A stretch of DNA of 64,000 nucleotides, taken from the NCBI GenBank assembly GCA_947627885.1, contig CANQXP010000003.1:20328-84327 (forward strand), in the 5' to 3' direction. The DNA is from an uncultured Rikenella sp. (GTDB taxonomy: Bacteria; Bacteroidota; Bacteroidia; Bacteroidales; Rikenellaceae). A model generated the notes under the pieces. It did no database searches and had not been told where the DNA came from. It was given only the letters and a program-made list of their open reading frames with translations. Of this stretch, positions 29,745-40,625 are shown in pieces; positions within the stretch are counted from its first letter, which is position 1, and each line of letters starts with the position of its first letter. The translations under genes and the position numbers were made by a program.

Positions 29745-30079
29745 GGCGCTCTATCGCTCGATCCCTTTTTTGTAGCGGACATGACCGTCGAGCCGGAAGA
29801 TATACGCCTATTTCCGTTGGCCTCTCGTCGGTAAAAACCAAACGAAGCCCAACATACTTTTGTCCCTAGTTACATCCGGGTACAATGGGTATAAACCCCG
29901 CCGTCCCGTTCCAACGGTTCGATAGGTAAATGGAACCCATCGGTTATGGCATGATAAATGCAAGACAGGGAATCCGTCAGCTCGGATACCATAACTTAGG
30001 CATGTTTTGCCCGTGCCGGCGTTGGATGCAAAGTCCCACCGGTAAGAAAAAATAACAAGCTGAAAATTAATGGCTTCAT
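29745..30079 (-). pseudogene. decayed and internally deleted paralog of 30170..30910
   Basis: MKPLIFSLLFFLTGG start; DGFHLPIEPLERDGGVYTHC, DKSMLGFVWF, LDGHVRYKKG match DGFHFI.., VPIEPLHWDGEVYTHC, DRAYMGFVWLF, LEGHVAYKRG in different frames. Confidence 0.75.
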
Positions 30080-30169
30080 AGTGCAATAAAGTTAAAAAAA
30101 TTCCCGTATTCTGCATCGGAATACGGGGAATAAGATACCGACATATCAACCGGATTGCGGCCCCAGGGA

Positions 30170-30910
30170 TCACTTCGACTTTTCCATCCTCTTGATCCAG
30201 TCCGGCTTGTGCCAGCGGCCTCTCTTGTAGGCTACATGGCCCTCCAGGGCGTCCATATACTCCTGCCGACATTTGTACCCTTCATCGGTAAAGAGCCAGA
30301 CAAAACCCATGTAAGCGCGATCCTTTCGGGAGAGGTACATGGAAACGCAATGGGTGTAGACCTCGCCGTCCCAATGCAGCGGCTCGATGGGAACCTCGAA
30401 CACGAAGACCGAGTCGGCATTGAACCGCCGCCGGGCTTCACGGCCCGAGATGACGGTCACGTAGTCGTCGAAAACGATATCGGATCGACCCAACTGGGCC
30501 ATCAGATATCCCAATATTACGTCCCGATGTCCCCAACGTTGCTCCATGTAGGCTCCCCTGTAGGTTGCCGGATTCCGGACACCATGAAATTGCCCTTCAA
30601 TGATATAGTGATAGATCACTTCGCATTGCCGGTCGGCGGACTGAAGGACTGCACCAAGTGCGGCTATCCGATGCCAGCTCTTTTTCCAGACACCGCCTAA
30701 ATCCCGGCGTTTGTCCCAACACGTGTCGAATACCATCGATCGGTTATCCTCGATAAAGTGAAATCCGTCGGGGATAGTTCTTTTGATATGAAATTTGTCC
30801 GATTCTTTATTTACCAGGTCGGACATTGTGTTCTGTGCCTGCGAATATCCGACAATACAGCAGCCGAGCAAAGCCACCATACCAATCTTGCAGCATGAAT
30901 TCCTTTCCAT
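30170..30910 (-). CDS. secreted protein of unknown function
   Basis: signal peptide; complete ORF; homologous remnant next door. Confidence 0.65.
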   Translation of the reverse strand: MERNSCCKIGMVALLGCCIVGYSQAQNTMSDLVNKESDKFHIKRTIPDGFHFIEDNRSMVFDTCWDKRRDLGGVWKKSWHRIAALGAVLQSADRQCEVIYHYIIEGQFHGVRNPATYRGAYMEQRWGHRDVILGYLMAQLGRSDIVFDDYVTVISGREARRRFNADSVFVFEVPIEPLHWDGEVYTHCVSMYLSRKDRAYMGFVWLFTDEGYKCRQEYMDALEGHVAYKRGRWHKPDWIKRMEKSK

Positions 30911-30975
30911 GAATTTTGGGTTTAACAGTTCGGATTCCGTTTGATAACTCCCCGGTGCTTTTCCATACTGGGGAG

Positions 30976-31803
30976 TTAATGGTTACGGAGCACTTGGAAA
31001 GCGTCGGTTACATCCCTTTTATTAACCGGATACGGTAAATTTCGATTCTGGGGATCAGTAATCAAATAGGTGCTATCCGAATCGGGCCCCCAATACATCA
31101 CCGCATGGCCTTCACCGGCACCAGTACCTATTAAAAGCATGATTCGGGACTGTTCATTATTGTGTGAGACGATATTGTCCATCGAATATCGGGATACGTT
31201 ATTACGGCCGAACATGTATTGCAGCGTCGGCAATACTTTATTCGAGGGAATGCCGTCTTGGTAAGTGACCGTTACATAATTATTGGCAAACGTATAATCA
31301 ACCCCCGGATAACCGAGCTTATTCCCCATTTCATCGACACAACAGGCAAAGCAATCGTTTCGCGAGGGATCGAATAATCCGGGACTTTCCCAAAGTTGTC
31401 TTGTCTTCGGAACGAGTTCCGCAGTTTTCAAATTTTCGGCGAGAACGGCATTCCCCCGCTCGGCGACCTGAAGGACTTGTTCGAATACAGCCGGGGATAC
31501 TTTGACCTGTTCGGGCGAGGGGGCTGCGATCTCCCACCATCCGTCTTTCTGGGTAAGATGCGCTCGTTTTAGGGCTTCAATAAGAATGAGGAAATTAGAA
31601 TCCGTTGGATCGTCGAAGGAGCCGGTGAAATCTTCGGTAAAGTCGAGATAAGTCCATTCGGCCTGTGGAGTAATGCCTGCGGACAAATTAGGTTCCGGCA
31701 CGGCGGCCTCTTTCTGGCAGGAAGTAACCCAGACTCCTGCGCAAAGGCTAAAGACTACGGCCATACCGGCGAGTGTCAATCGGGTGGTGAATTTTCTTTT
31801 CAT
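30976..31803 (-). CDS. lipoprotein with putative papain-like (C39-like) Cys/His/Asp triad
   Basis: lipobox VTSCQK; NDCFACCVDEMGNKLG, GEGHAVMYWG, LITDPQNRN in the order expected for a papain-like fold. Confidence 0.6.
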   Translation of the reverse strand: MKRKFTTRLTLAGMAVVFSLCAGVWVTSCQKEAAVPEPNLSAGITPQAEWTYLDFTEDFTGSFDDPTDSNFLILIEALKRAHLTQKDGWWEIAAPSPEQVKVSPAVFEQVLQVAERGNAVLAENLKTAELVPKTRQLWESPGLFDPSRNDCFACCVDEMGNKLGYPGVDYTFANNYVTVTYQDGIPSNKVLPTLQYMFGRNNVSRYSMDNIVSHNNEQSRIMLLIGTGAGEGHAVMYWGPDSDSTYLITDPQNRNLPYPVNKRDVTDAFQVLRNH

Positions 31804-31815
31804 TGTAACAAGGTA

Positions 31816-33411
31816 TTAGTGGTTTTTAAGTGAATCGGTATGTCCGGACCGGTTGTCCGTGCTGTCGATCAGTTGCCGCATCTCATGCCTTACCGCGTAG
31901 ACGACGGATGACGGCACTTTGATCTCTTTCTCAAGTATCGCCGCGGCTACTGCACGGGCCTCGGCCGTGCTCCCGGTCGCCGCGTAGATCCTTGCCAGCT
32001 TATAAGGGGGTATGAACCGCGCGGGACACATGGCAGCGGCCTGCCGGAAATATTCCTCCGCCTGGTCGTACCGTTCCAGTTTCATACAGTCGTTGCCCGA
32101 TACCAGTTGCAGGTAGTAGTCGGCCCATATCCGGCCGCACTCTCCGGCCACCGCGAGGCTCCGGTCATACCGGCCGAGATCGCTCAGTTTGACCGCGTAG
32201 TTATACAGGAAAAAGCGGTCGTGGGCGAAGTAGCCATATAATCGTTCGTATCGTGCCTGTATTAGTTCCGTATTCCCGGCCAACGGTATTCGGTTAGCTT
32301 TGCACCAATCGAGCCGGCAGCGCATATCGAGCAGGGTGAGCACGCAAACCGATACGGCGGCAATCCCGGCCACGATACGCACTGCCGCATGGACGGGCCA
32401 CGGCCGGCCGAAAATGATCCACAGGCAGAAAAGCGCCATGACCCAAGTGAATGGATATAAGAAGGGATAGGAAAACAGAGAGAATGTCCCGATCGAGACC
32501 AGAGACAATCCGGCGGCCCGTATAGCCGGATCTATCGTCTCCCGCCTCCGGTACCGGCGGGCCACGAAATATCCCAAAACTGCCAGCACTGCCAATCCGA
32601 ACAGTCCGTAATCGACGGCCACGCGCAGGTATTCGTTATACGGATGGTGGACGTAGTCGGCCAACTGTGCGTACGGGCTGTCGGGATGAACCCGGAAATA
32701 ATCGGCCTGGTAGTTCATGTAATGGGCCGTAAATCCTCCCGGCCCATGGCCGAAGACGGGTTTGTCGGCCACCATCTCCAGCGAACAGCGCCAGATGAGC
32801 AGCCGTCCGTCGGCCGAGTCCTTTTTGAGGAAATATAAGCCGGCCAGCAAAACGGGCAGAAGGACAAATAGCGCCCATCTGAACCCGCGTATGCGGTGGA
32901 TCAAAGGAAACAACCAGAATAAGGCTATCACAATTACGCTGACAATCCCGGCGCGGGAGTAAGATAGGAATATGGCGCCCATCATAACGAGTGCGGCTGC
33001 GGCGGCAAAGAAACGCACCCGCTTGCGCCGGTTCCTGAAAAAGCAGAGGGCGAAAGGCAGCCCTGCGCACAAAGCGGCGGCAAAGCCGGCCGGATTATCG
33101 AAGCTGCCCGTGACTCGGAACTTTCCGAAAGCGGGAAGGAACTGGAAAAACTGGAGTATTCCGTATACTGCCTGCGCCAGGCAAGTGGCGGCCACGATTA
33201 GGACAAGGAGGTAGAACCGACGGCGTATCAAATCCCGCCCGGAGATGGCCGCCGCCAAGACCAGGGAAAAGCCGAGGGCTAAGGCGTACCATTTGGGCAG
33301 CGAGCGTGTATCGATGAAAGCATCGGATACGGTGAAGACAGTCCCGACGCAAAGCGCCGCAAAGCAGCCCAGCAATAGGCAAAAGATAATATTAGGGACG
33401 TATCGGCCCAT
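31816..33411 (-). CDS. O-antigen ligase/polymerase-like (Wzy_C) membrane protein with C-terminal TPR-like region
   Basis: many TM helices, GHGPGGFTAHYMNYQADYFRVHP...VHHPYNEYLRVAVDYGLFGL, TPR-like C-terminus. Confidence 0.85.
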   Translation of the reverse strand: MGRYVPNIIFCLLLGCFAALCVGTVFTVSDAFIDTRSLPKWYALALGFSLVLAAAISGRDLIRRRFYLLVLIVAATCLAQAVYGILQFFQFLPAFGKFRVTGSFDNPAGFAAALCAGLPFALCFFRNRRKRVRFFAAAAALVMMGAIFLSYSRAGIVSVIVIALFWLFPLIHRIRGFRWALFVLLPVLLAGLYFLKKDSADGRLLIWRCSLEMVADKPVFGHGPGGFTAHYMNYQADYFRVHPDSPYAQLADYVHHPYNEYLRVAVDYGLFGLAVLAVLGYFVARRYRRRETIDPAIRAAGLSLVSIGTFSLFSYPFLYPFTWVMALFCLWIIFGRPWPVHAAVRIVAGIAAVSVCVLTLLDMRCRLDWCKANRIPLAGNTELIQARYERLYGYFAHDRFFLYNYAVKLSDLGRYDRSLAVAGECGRIWADYYLQLVSGNDCMKLERYDQAEEYFRQAAAMCPARFIPPYKLARIYAATGSTAEARAVAAAILEKEIKVPSSVVYAVRHEMRQLIDSTDNRSGHTDSLKNH

Positions 33412-33858
33412 AAATCACTGTGTTACAACTTTCGTGTCCAGTGAACGAAGCAGGGATGTCGCCCGATGGCCGAACGGCCGGAGCGAAACTGTGATCGAAC
33501 AGCGGCGGTGCATCCCGGAAAAAGCTGCACGCCGACCCTAACAACGAACATTTTACCCTTTCAGCCCCATCGTATCGGGGGCTAAAGATGAAAACAGCCC
33601 GTAGTGTTAGTAGTGTCCAAATATAGCAAAATACGGTTGAATTTTCTGACATTTTACCGAATTAATTTTGTAGACGTCAGGGGGATAGCACCTTGTATAC
33701 CTTCTGACTGAGGCGCGGGACACCGGACTTCCCTGCTATAAATAAAAGTTACAGACCAAAGAGAACAACCAAAAGCGTGCATAACACAAAATCAGTATTT
33801 TACATTTTATTTCGGCGAATTATTGTAAACTTTTTCTGTCACACTGCAATCCAATCCA

Positions 33859-33866
33859 TATCTTTG
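33859..33866 (+). promoter_or_regulatory. Bacteroidetes -7 box TATCTTTG
   Basis: TATCTTTG 18 nt upstream of ATG at 33885. Confidence 0.5.
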
Positions 33867-33884
33867 CAGAATAAACAAGCGTGC

Positions 33885-34493
33885 ATGAAAAGGTTTTACT
33901 TATTACTGGTACTGGGGGCCGCACTGACCGCCTGTCAAAGCAGCCCGGCGACGAAAGACCGCCAATTCAAAGACAGCATCGCCCGCGCCGACGGGGACAA
34001 GGCGCTGGGCAATATCCGCTTCGGGGTGACTATGGATGAATTCGAAACACAGCAGGGGCAATTCCTCGCAGAGCATAACCACGAGCTCTACGGCCAGTAT
34101 ATTGATAAAATAGAAGGCGAAACCACTTCGGATAACCAGATATACGAAGTACGGATATATAGTAATGACAAAGAAGACCACCAATGGAACGAATTGCCGT
34201 TCCGGGATTTCCTGCTGGCCAAATACGGAATGGAAACTGAACGCAACGTATGGGTGGTGGGCGACCGGATATTATCCCTGAAGCGTCATGTCTTTTCCGA
34301 AGCGACCAAAGCCACTCTCAGGAGGTGGAGCCCCGGTATTACAGATGCTGAAATGCGTAACCCATGGTACCTGAGAATAGTGGATAAGAAGCTGTGGGAA
34401 ATACACGCACAACAGATACGAGCATACGAAGAAGAACGCCAGCAAAAAGCCCAAGAACTGGAAAAGAAAAATGGTGATTTGAAATCGCTGTAA
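33885..34493 (+). CDS. lipoprotein of unknown function
   Basis: MKRFYLLLVLGAALTACQSS lipobox; intact ORF with promoter and downstream hairpin. Confidence 0.75.
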   Translation: MKRFYLLLVLGAALTACQSSPATKDRQFKDSIARADGDKALGNIRFGVTMDEFETQQGQFLAEHNHELYGQYIDKIEGETTSDNQIYEVRIYSNDKEDHQWNELPFRDFLLAKYGMETERNVWVVGDRILSLKRHVFSEATKATLRRWSPGITDAEMRNPWYLRIVDKKLWEIHAQQIRAYEEERQQKAQELEKKNGDLKSL

Positions 34494-34513
34494 TATCAGA
34501 ACCATTGTCCGCA

Positions 34514-34544
34514 AGAAGCCCTTCCCGCCTATGCGGGGAGGGCT
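34514..34544 (+). terminator. hairpin terminator
   Basis: AGCCCTTCCCGCctatGCGGGGAGGGCTTTTC. Confidence 0.7.
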
Positions 34545-34748
34545 TTTCGTAACCTCGTATAATCTTCACGGGCCGGACCTATATGATGGCGGCCATCAGA
34601 AAACTTTCAACAGCCCCTAACTGCTTATATTTTATTGACATTAAGTTTTCTAAGGTATTGTATAAAACTAAGAACTTGGTTTTCCCATTTAATAATTTGA
34701 AAGTTAATTTTGATTCCACAACGATTCTGACTGCCTCCAAATTTTTAA

Positions 34749-35560
34749 TTAGATATTCCAGATTGACATTGGAAATGAATATTCGAAATCTTTATCGTCT
34801 TGAAGTACGAGACTAAGCGCATCGACCTTATTGGAGTAGGAGGATTCATTCGGAATTTTATAAACTTTTATTGTCTTATCGTTATACTCAATCTCTCCAC
34901 GCAAATAATCAACAGGAGCGTTGTAGTATATCCTCATTAACTGCATTAGACAATCAAAATGCAATAATACATCGTCTTTCTCGGTAAAGCTATCAGCATT
35001 GATGTATGGTACTTTTTTTATGGTTATTTCATCATTCGCCGCTGAATCTTTAAATCCATAATTAAATAAAGGATAAAATTTACTATTATCTATAGTAAAA
35101 CAATAATCTTTCTTGCGTTTAGCTATTTTGAAATCATCCTCCAGCGCTATGGATATGCCATAATAGTTTTTGATATTTCAAATCCTGCTCGATTTAGAAG
35201 GAATGATGCTTTGTTCTTTTTATTCTTTGCAGAATAGCTTTATGCTACTTTGTCTATGTAAAAAAGAGATGCTGTACTGCTTAAAAATCTTATTAGTAAT
35301 AAATCGGGATCTAGAAAAGTCAATAACCGCATCTTTGTTATCGTAATTATAATGCCCATTTCGACATCCAATCAATGACCCAAAATTGGTATAATCACTT
35401 TCTTTAAAGAAAATATCGAGTTGCGAACTCAAAGTAGTACTTAAAGCCGATTATATGCAAATGAATAAACTCCGATCATCATCTATATTTAAAGAACTAG
35501 CAACAAAACCATTATCGGTTTTGGAAAAATCAAGACCTTGTATTTTTATATTGAAAGTAG
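34749..35560 (-). pseudogene. decayed ORF of unknown function with at least one in-frame TAA and a frameshift
   Basis: NQYEIATFNIKIQGLDFSKTDNGFVASSLNIDDDRSLFICI*SALSTTLSSQLDIFFKESDYTNFG..., then YYGISIALEDDFKIAKRKKDYCFTIDNSKFYPLFNYGF...MSIWNI*. Confidence 0.55.
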
Positions 35561-35574
35561 CTATTTCATACTGA

Positions 35575-36999
35575 TTATTCCTCTTTCCAATTTGCTAAAT
35601 GATTAAAATTTCTCCATTTGACCCAATCTAAATTAGTTACTATATTTTCCCTAGTAAAACCTATCTCCATTAGGAATGCACAGGTTAACAGTATCTTTAA
35701 CCTTTCTGACAAATAGAAAAGATCAGCTCCTTTAAGTGCTTTCTTTTCTAGTCGCTTGTCGTAATGAGTATAATAATTTCGAGAATTTTTAACATTCAAA
35801 ATAAACTTTTCCTTATCCCCTAATATCTGATCCAAAGTAGAGTTTGAATATTTATCTATCAGTTCGGTTAATCGAGAATGAAGATTTAAATAGTTCCCAA
35901 AATTGAATTGATCTTTCAACCATTCATGGTATTTGTTAGGGGCTAATTTAAGTATGTCGTTCTTCATTGCTTTATATTCATCTGGTGGTATTCTCGTATG
36001 GTCGTGGACTCTTGCATGAAATGTTTCTGCGGACTGAGCCAAATTTAGAAATGTATTTATAGTAAATCCTTTGGTGTAAAATTGTTCAAATAATAAATCA
36101 AATGCAGGCTCCAGTATTTCATATTTTTCATACCAATTCTTAATTATTTCATTTGGGTTATCTCCCAATTTGTGATATGTAAAAAGCATTTCTATATCCA
36201 TTTTTTCCTCCTCATCAAACTTTATATCTCTGGAAGAAAAGTATAGCTCAATTTTTTTATTGTGTAACTCTCCATTTCCATAATCTTTTTTATGTTTATT
36301 CCCTCGCAATGAAATGGCTATAGGATAAGTACTCCGATATAATGCAAGAGAGATAAAATTCTGAAATGTGAATAAATATTTCAATAAATTCTCGATCGTT
36401 TCCTCTCCTTGGGATTATACCTCAAATTCGACTCTCTGTTTTATCGTAACTATTTTTTGATGCCTAGTCCAATTCGATTCTTTTGCGCTAAAATTAAATC
36501 GTCCTTTAAATTCTTTTGAAATATCAAACTCTATAATCTCAGGTAATTTATAATGAATACAGCATTCATTATTCTTATATGATTCAACATTAAAGTCCTT
36601 TTTGAATCCACTGATTCCAAGCCATTCCCCTAGATTGAATATTTCGGCAGAGATTTTATTAAAAGTTAAATCACCCCTATTATATATATGAGTTCCTAGT
36701 AATAAGAAATGTGCAGAATAAGTTATAGTCGGTTTCCCGCATTCTTCTCCAACAATAAGTTTAGTGCTACCTCTTTTTGTTACGAGGCAACTAGATAGAG
36801 TTATTTGTTGGCTATCAGAAGTTATTCCTAAGATAATGCTTTCGTCTTTATCCTTAGGAAGGATAAAGCCATCCTCAAAACTTCCATATAATTTAAGCGT
36901 TATACCATCTAAGGGGAGATAGGCAAGTGTGCCCGAAACTCGATTTTCTCTGTTCGTAGGAAGAAACCACTCTCCAATATATTCAATCTTCTCTCTCAT
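35575..36999 (-). pseudogene. ApeA-like anti-phage HEPN protein interrupted by a single in-frame TAA (36415-36417)
   Basis: N-terminal ApeA-NTD-like part (GEWFLPTNRENRVSGTLAYLPLDGITLKLYG) and C-terminal HEPN part with RNYYTH (Rx4H); the two ORFs are in the same frame, joined by ..VEFEV*SQGEETIENLLKYLF.. Confidence 0.75.
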
Positions 37000-37096
37000 A
37001 ACTAATTAATGAATAAACCCAAATTAAGTTCAAATTTAACAAATTATACCTGATGTTTGGTATTCCACAATTTTCATTGCTGATGTTATCGATCTA

Positions 37097-37700
37097 TTAT
37101 AACGGATATTCTTTCTTTACTTTTACATATTTAAATGCAATTAACTCTTTGTACTGTTCATCCATCCTTAAAGCCGTTACAAAATAGGCCAATGTAACCT
37201 TTTTGGGTAATCGCTTTCGCCGCTTATTTAATTGATAAGAGATATTCATTTCGTTGTCGGGCGGTAAATCGACACAGTTGTATTTAGTGGTAATGACGCT
37301 CATTGCATCCTTGTCCCATACAGGCGGGGTTACGCCTTTAGTCATGCAGAAGTCGCATATCGCCTTATAAAATCGGAGAACCGACTTGGTTATTAACTGC
37401 TGTGTAGCTTAATGATTGTTCCGTTATCTCATAGCCTTTGGGGATAGCCTTTATTACTCCCAATGCCTCGCATTCATTTAATAGGGCGGTTGTTTTATTT
37501 CGGCTTATCCCGATAGCTTTGGCAATCTTGGATTTGCTTCACAGAACGGTATCGGTATTATTAAGGCATATAGAACGCAACAATAGCATAAAACCTGCTA
37601 CCCCTGATTTTCGGGACAGGAGGGAGTGCGAGTATCCATTTCGAAAACCAATCGTTTACGACCAGTTCAGAGTGTTTGGTAGCAGTTCCGGCATCCATTA
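37097..37700 (-). pseudogene. mobile-element debris: HTH-like and other coding fragments
   Basis: minus-strand fragments NKTTALLNECEALGVIKAIPKGYEITEQSLS and ORF 37097..37345, without intact ORF structure. Confidence 0.35.
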
Positions 37701-37751
37701 CAGAGATTAATACGAAATATGTTTACTACTATCTGATAGGGAATATCCGTA

Positions 37752-38837
37752 TTGGAAAACGGGTTTAAAGGTGTGGCGCTCCAGCATATCCGCAGAGATT
37801 ACATTGAACAAATCGATATCCCGATCCGACCCAAAAAGAGACAGGATCAAATCGTCATTCTATTGGATCGTATATCGAATCTCATCCGCAGGCGTGTCGA
37901 AACGATTCGCTCCTGCGACGATCTGGGTAAATCTATGTTTATCAATAATTTCGGCGATCCTGCAATCAATCCTAAAAACTATCCAGTAGAGGTTTTACGT
38001 AATTACGTTGAGAAAATCCAGGGAGGACTGAACCTTAAGAATAAAAATGAAACTCGCAGCAATCCAGGGCAACGTGTATTACTTAAGCAGGATGCAATTA
38101 CAAAACGTTTTTTTGATCCTCAGCAGCATAAAGTTCTCTTGGATAATGTAAAGGAGCAGGATTCGAAGATGAAAATAGAACAGAATGATTTACTCATATC
38201 CAGAAAAAATACGAAAGAATTGGTCGGTGCCGCGGCCTTCGTATTCGATCCCTGTAATGATACTTATTTCCCTGACACTATACTGTGCCTCCATTATACA
38301 AGGCTAATTTCTGGAGTTTATCTATATTACTTATTGAATGACTTGAACTTCAGACGTAATTTTGAGAAAATTTCAGGTGGAACCATGGATTCAATGTCCA
38401 ACATCAGTCAGGAAAATATACTGAAGTTGCAAATTCCATATCCTCCATTCGAGGATCAAATGTCGTTTGAAAAAAACATTCGCCAAATCCATGAATACAA
38501 ACTTCGGCTGAGCGAAAATCTCAACAAGTTGAAGCAATTGTTGACTTTTTATTCAAAACAGGTCTTTGAAAAAAATATATTACTTGATATCGATTTTGAA
38601 TTAGACGTATTCATTGAATCCGTTGACTTAGAACGTAGACAAAATGATCTGAACCGAATGAAACGAGCTCCCATCTTACGCAAACTTGTCGATCGGATCA
38701 GTAATGCCTCCGACTTTTTTACGGATAAGGAGACTTATGTTAAGGCTGCCAAAGCAGTTTTACACCTGCTTTATGAAAAGGCTCTAAAGCAGAATTATGA
38801 TGAGGAAAATGAAGGAATTAAGCTGCAGGTAGAATGA
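37752..38837 (+). pseudogene. HsdS-like specificity subunit, 5'-truncated (one full TRD left) with C-terminal helical extension
   Basis: IPIRPKKRQDQIVILLDRISNLI, FINNFGDPAINPKNYPVEVL, LQIPYPPFEDQMSFEKNIRQI; no first TRD and no upstream methylase. Confidence 0.75.
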
Positions 38838-40518
38838 AACTCCTCCGTTTTAAAATAGGAAACCTTCCCGAAGGAACACAGTTTCGAAGTTTATATTCCG
38901 GATTCGAGATTTTATTCCATGAACCCGAGGTTGAGGGAATGGATACCCTCGGCCAATTCAATCCATTCTGTTTCGCAGGGTTAAATGGACGTGGGAAATC
39001 GAATGTCTTGGAGGCTCTAGCCACAATTTTTTCCCACTTAGAATGCTGTGTGGCCAAATTTTTACCGAAAACATTCGTTTCATTTCGTCCGGAAGTTTGT
39101 GCCGTAGACGCTTTTATCGTCGAATACCTAATTCAGCGACCGAACTCGTCCTATTCCTTGGATAATTTCGACCGGATAACTGTGTCGAAAAAATCCGGCG
39201 AAGCCCCTAAAATGTACCGGAGCACATTCCCAAGTACAGACAAGCGAAAAAATCTCCCTGAAACCTTTTTTAAACAAGTCAAGGGATATCGTGGAATCGG
39301 CTCCTGGGAAATTATATTTACCCGATATCATCGTAGGCTACTCATCGGGTGAGAACGAGATTCTGAGTGTCCCGTTTCGTAAGAGCAGGCTGATCAATTT
39401 TGATAAATATACAGAGGATTTTTTCCGGAATCGAACGTTTGAAATGCCAGAGAACAGCCTGATTTATATTGATGCGGGTATGAGTCAAGCTGTTCTGCTT
39501 GCGAATCTTTTGTTTGAAGACCATACGACAACTCTCAGTTCATTCAAAAAAATTCTTAAAATTCGGGATATTCTCAGCTTTAGAATGAATATCAATCTAC
39601 ATCGATATTCGGATGAGCAACACAGGTTAATCGTGGAGCATATTCAAGGCGAGATAGAAAAGCTCAAAAAGTGTGCTACCTGTTATTATGAACAACCCGA
39701 AAGGAGCGATGAAGAGGGTAGTGGCACCAGATCACTCGTACTTGACTTTTACGTGAATGACGTAACCCGGACTCTATTTCGCAAATACTTTAAATCGGCG
39801 TTCAACTTTTTTCGCTTTTTCCAGGTTCTCTATGAGTTGAATAACTACTTTATTCCTGAAAAGCTAAAACAAGATGTTTACACCTCCAAAGGAGTTTATA
39901 CCGAGGGGAAATTACCTGAAGGTAGTCCAGAGCAAAACATCTTCTATTTTCTCGACTTTTTCATCCTCAAGGAGACGGGTGCGAATACTCCCCCGAAGCC
40001 GCTGTTACTGAAAGAATTATCTGACGGAGAACATCAGTTTATCCATTCGATGTGTGTATGTCTGATGTTACGTGATCAAAGAAGTCTCTTGTTGTTGGAC
40101 GAACCCGAAACCCATTTCAATCCGGAATGGAGGTCGAAATTCATTCAGATGCTCAACCGGAGCCTGCAGGTCTGCGGGAATGTTAATTTACAGCAAGATG
40201 TGATCATTTATCATATCTGATTGCAAACCTTATAATGTTATAATTTTCAAACCGAACGAGCATGGACAACCGACTGCCATGAAAGCTGCCGCACTGCATA
40301 TCAAAACGTATGGAATGTCTGTAAATCTTCTGACTACAAGGGTTTTTGAAGAGGGACAAACCATAGGTGATTATGCGCTGGAGAAGATCAGATACTACCG
40401 ATGCCGATTATCCAAAGGTGAAAGAATTGAAAATTTACTCGATGAAATAAACCGTGAATTGGGGGATTCAGTAGAGAAACTCCTGCTGATCCATGAGTTT
40501 AATACCTATAATCAATAA
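38834..40518 (+). pseudogene. restriction-system-associated AAA/ABC-type ATPase (PtuA/Septu-like), two lesions
   Basis: Walker A FAGLNGRGKSNVLEAL; LKELSDGEHQF signature; SLLLLDEPETHFNPEWR Walker B; broken at about 39.28-39.31 kb and at 40.2 kb; ATGA overlap with the HsdS-like gene. Confidence 0.8.
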
Positions 40519-40625
40519 TGCTACAACCCTATCTTTATTAGAGACATCCGGTACAAAGGGCACAGTCATTTGTAAACTATCTTTTTTTAGAGGTAATTTT
40601 CAGAGCTTCTCGCCTTAGAAATAAG

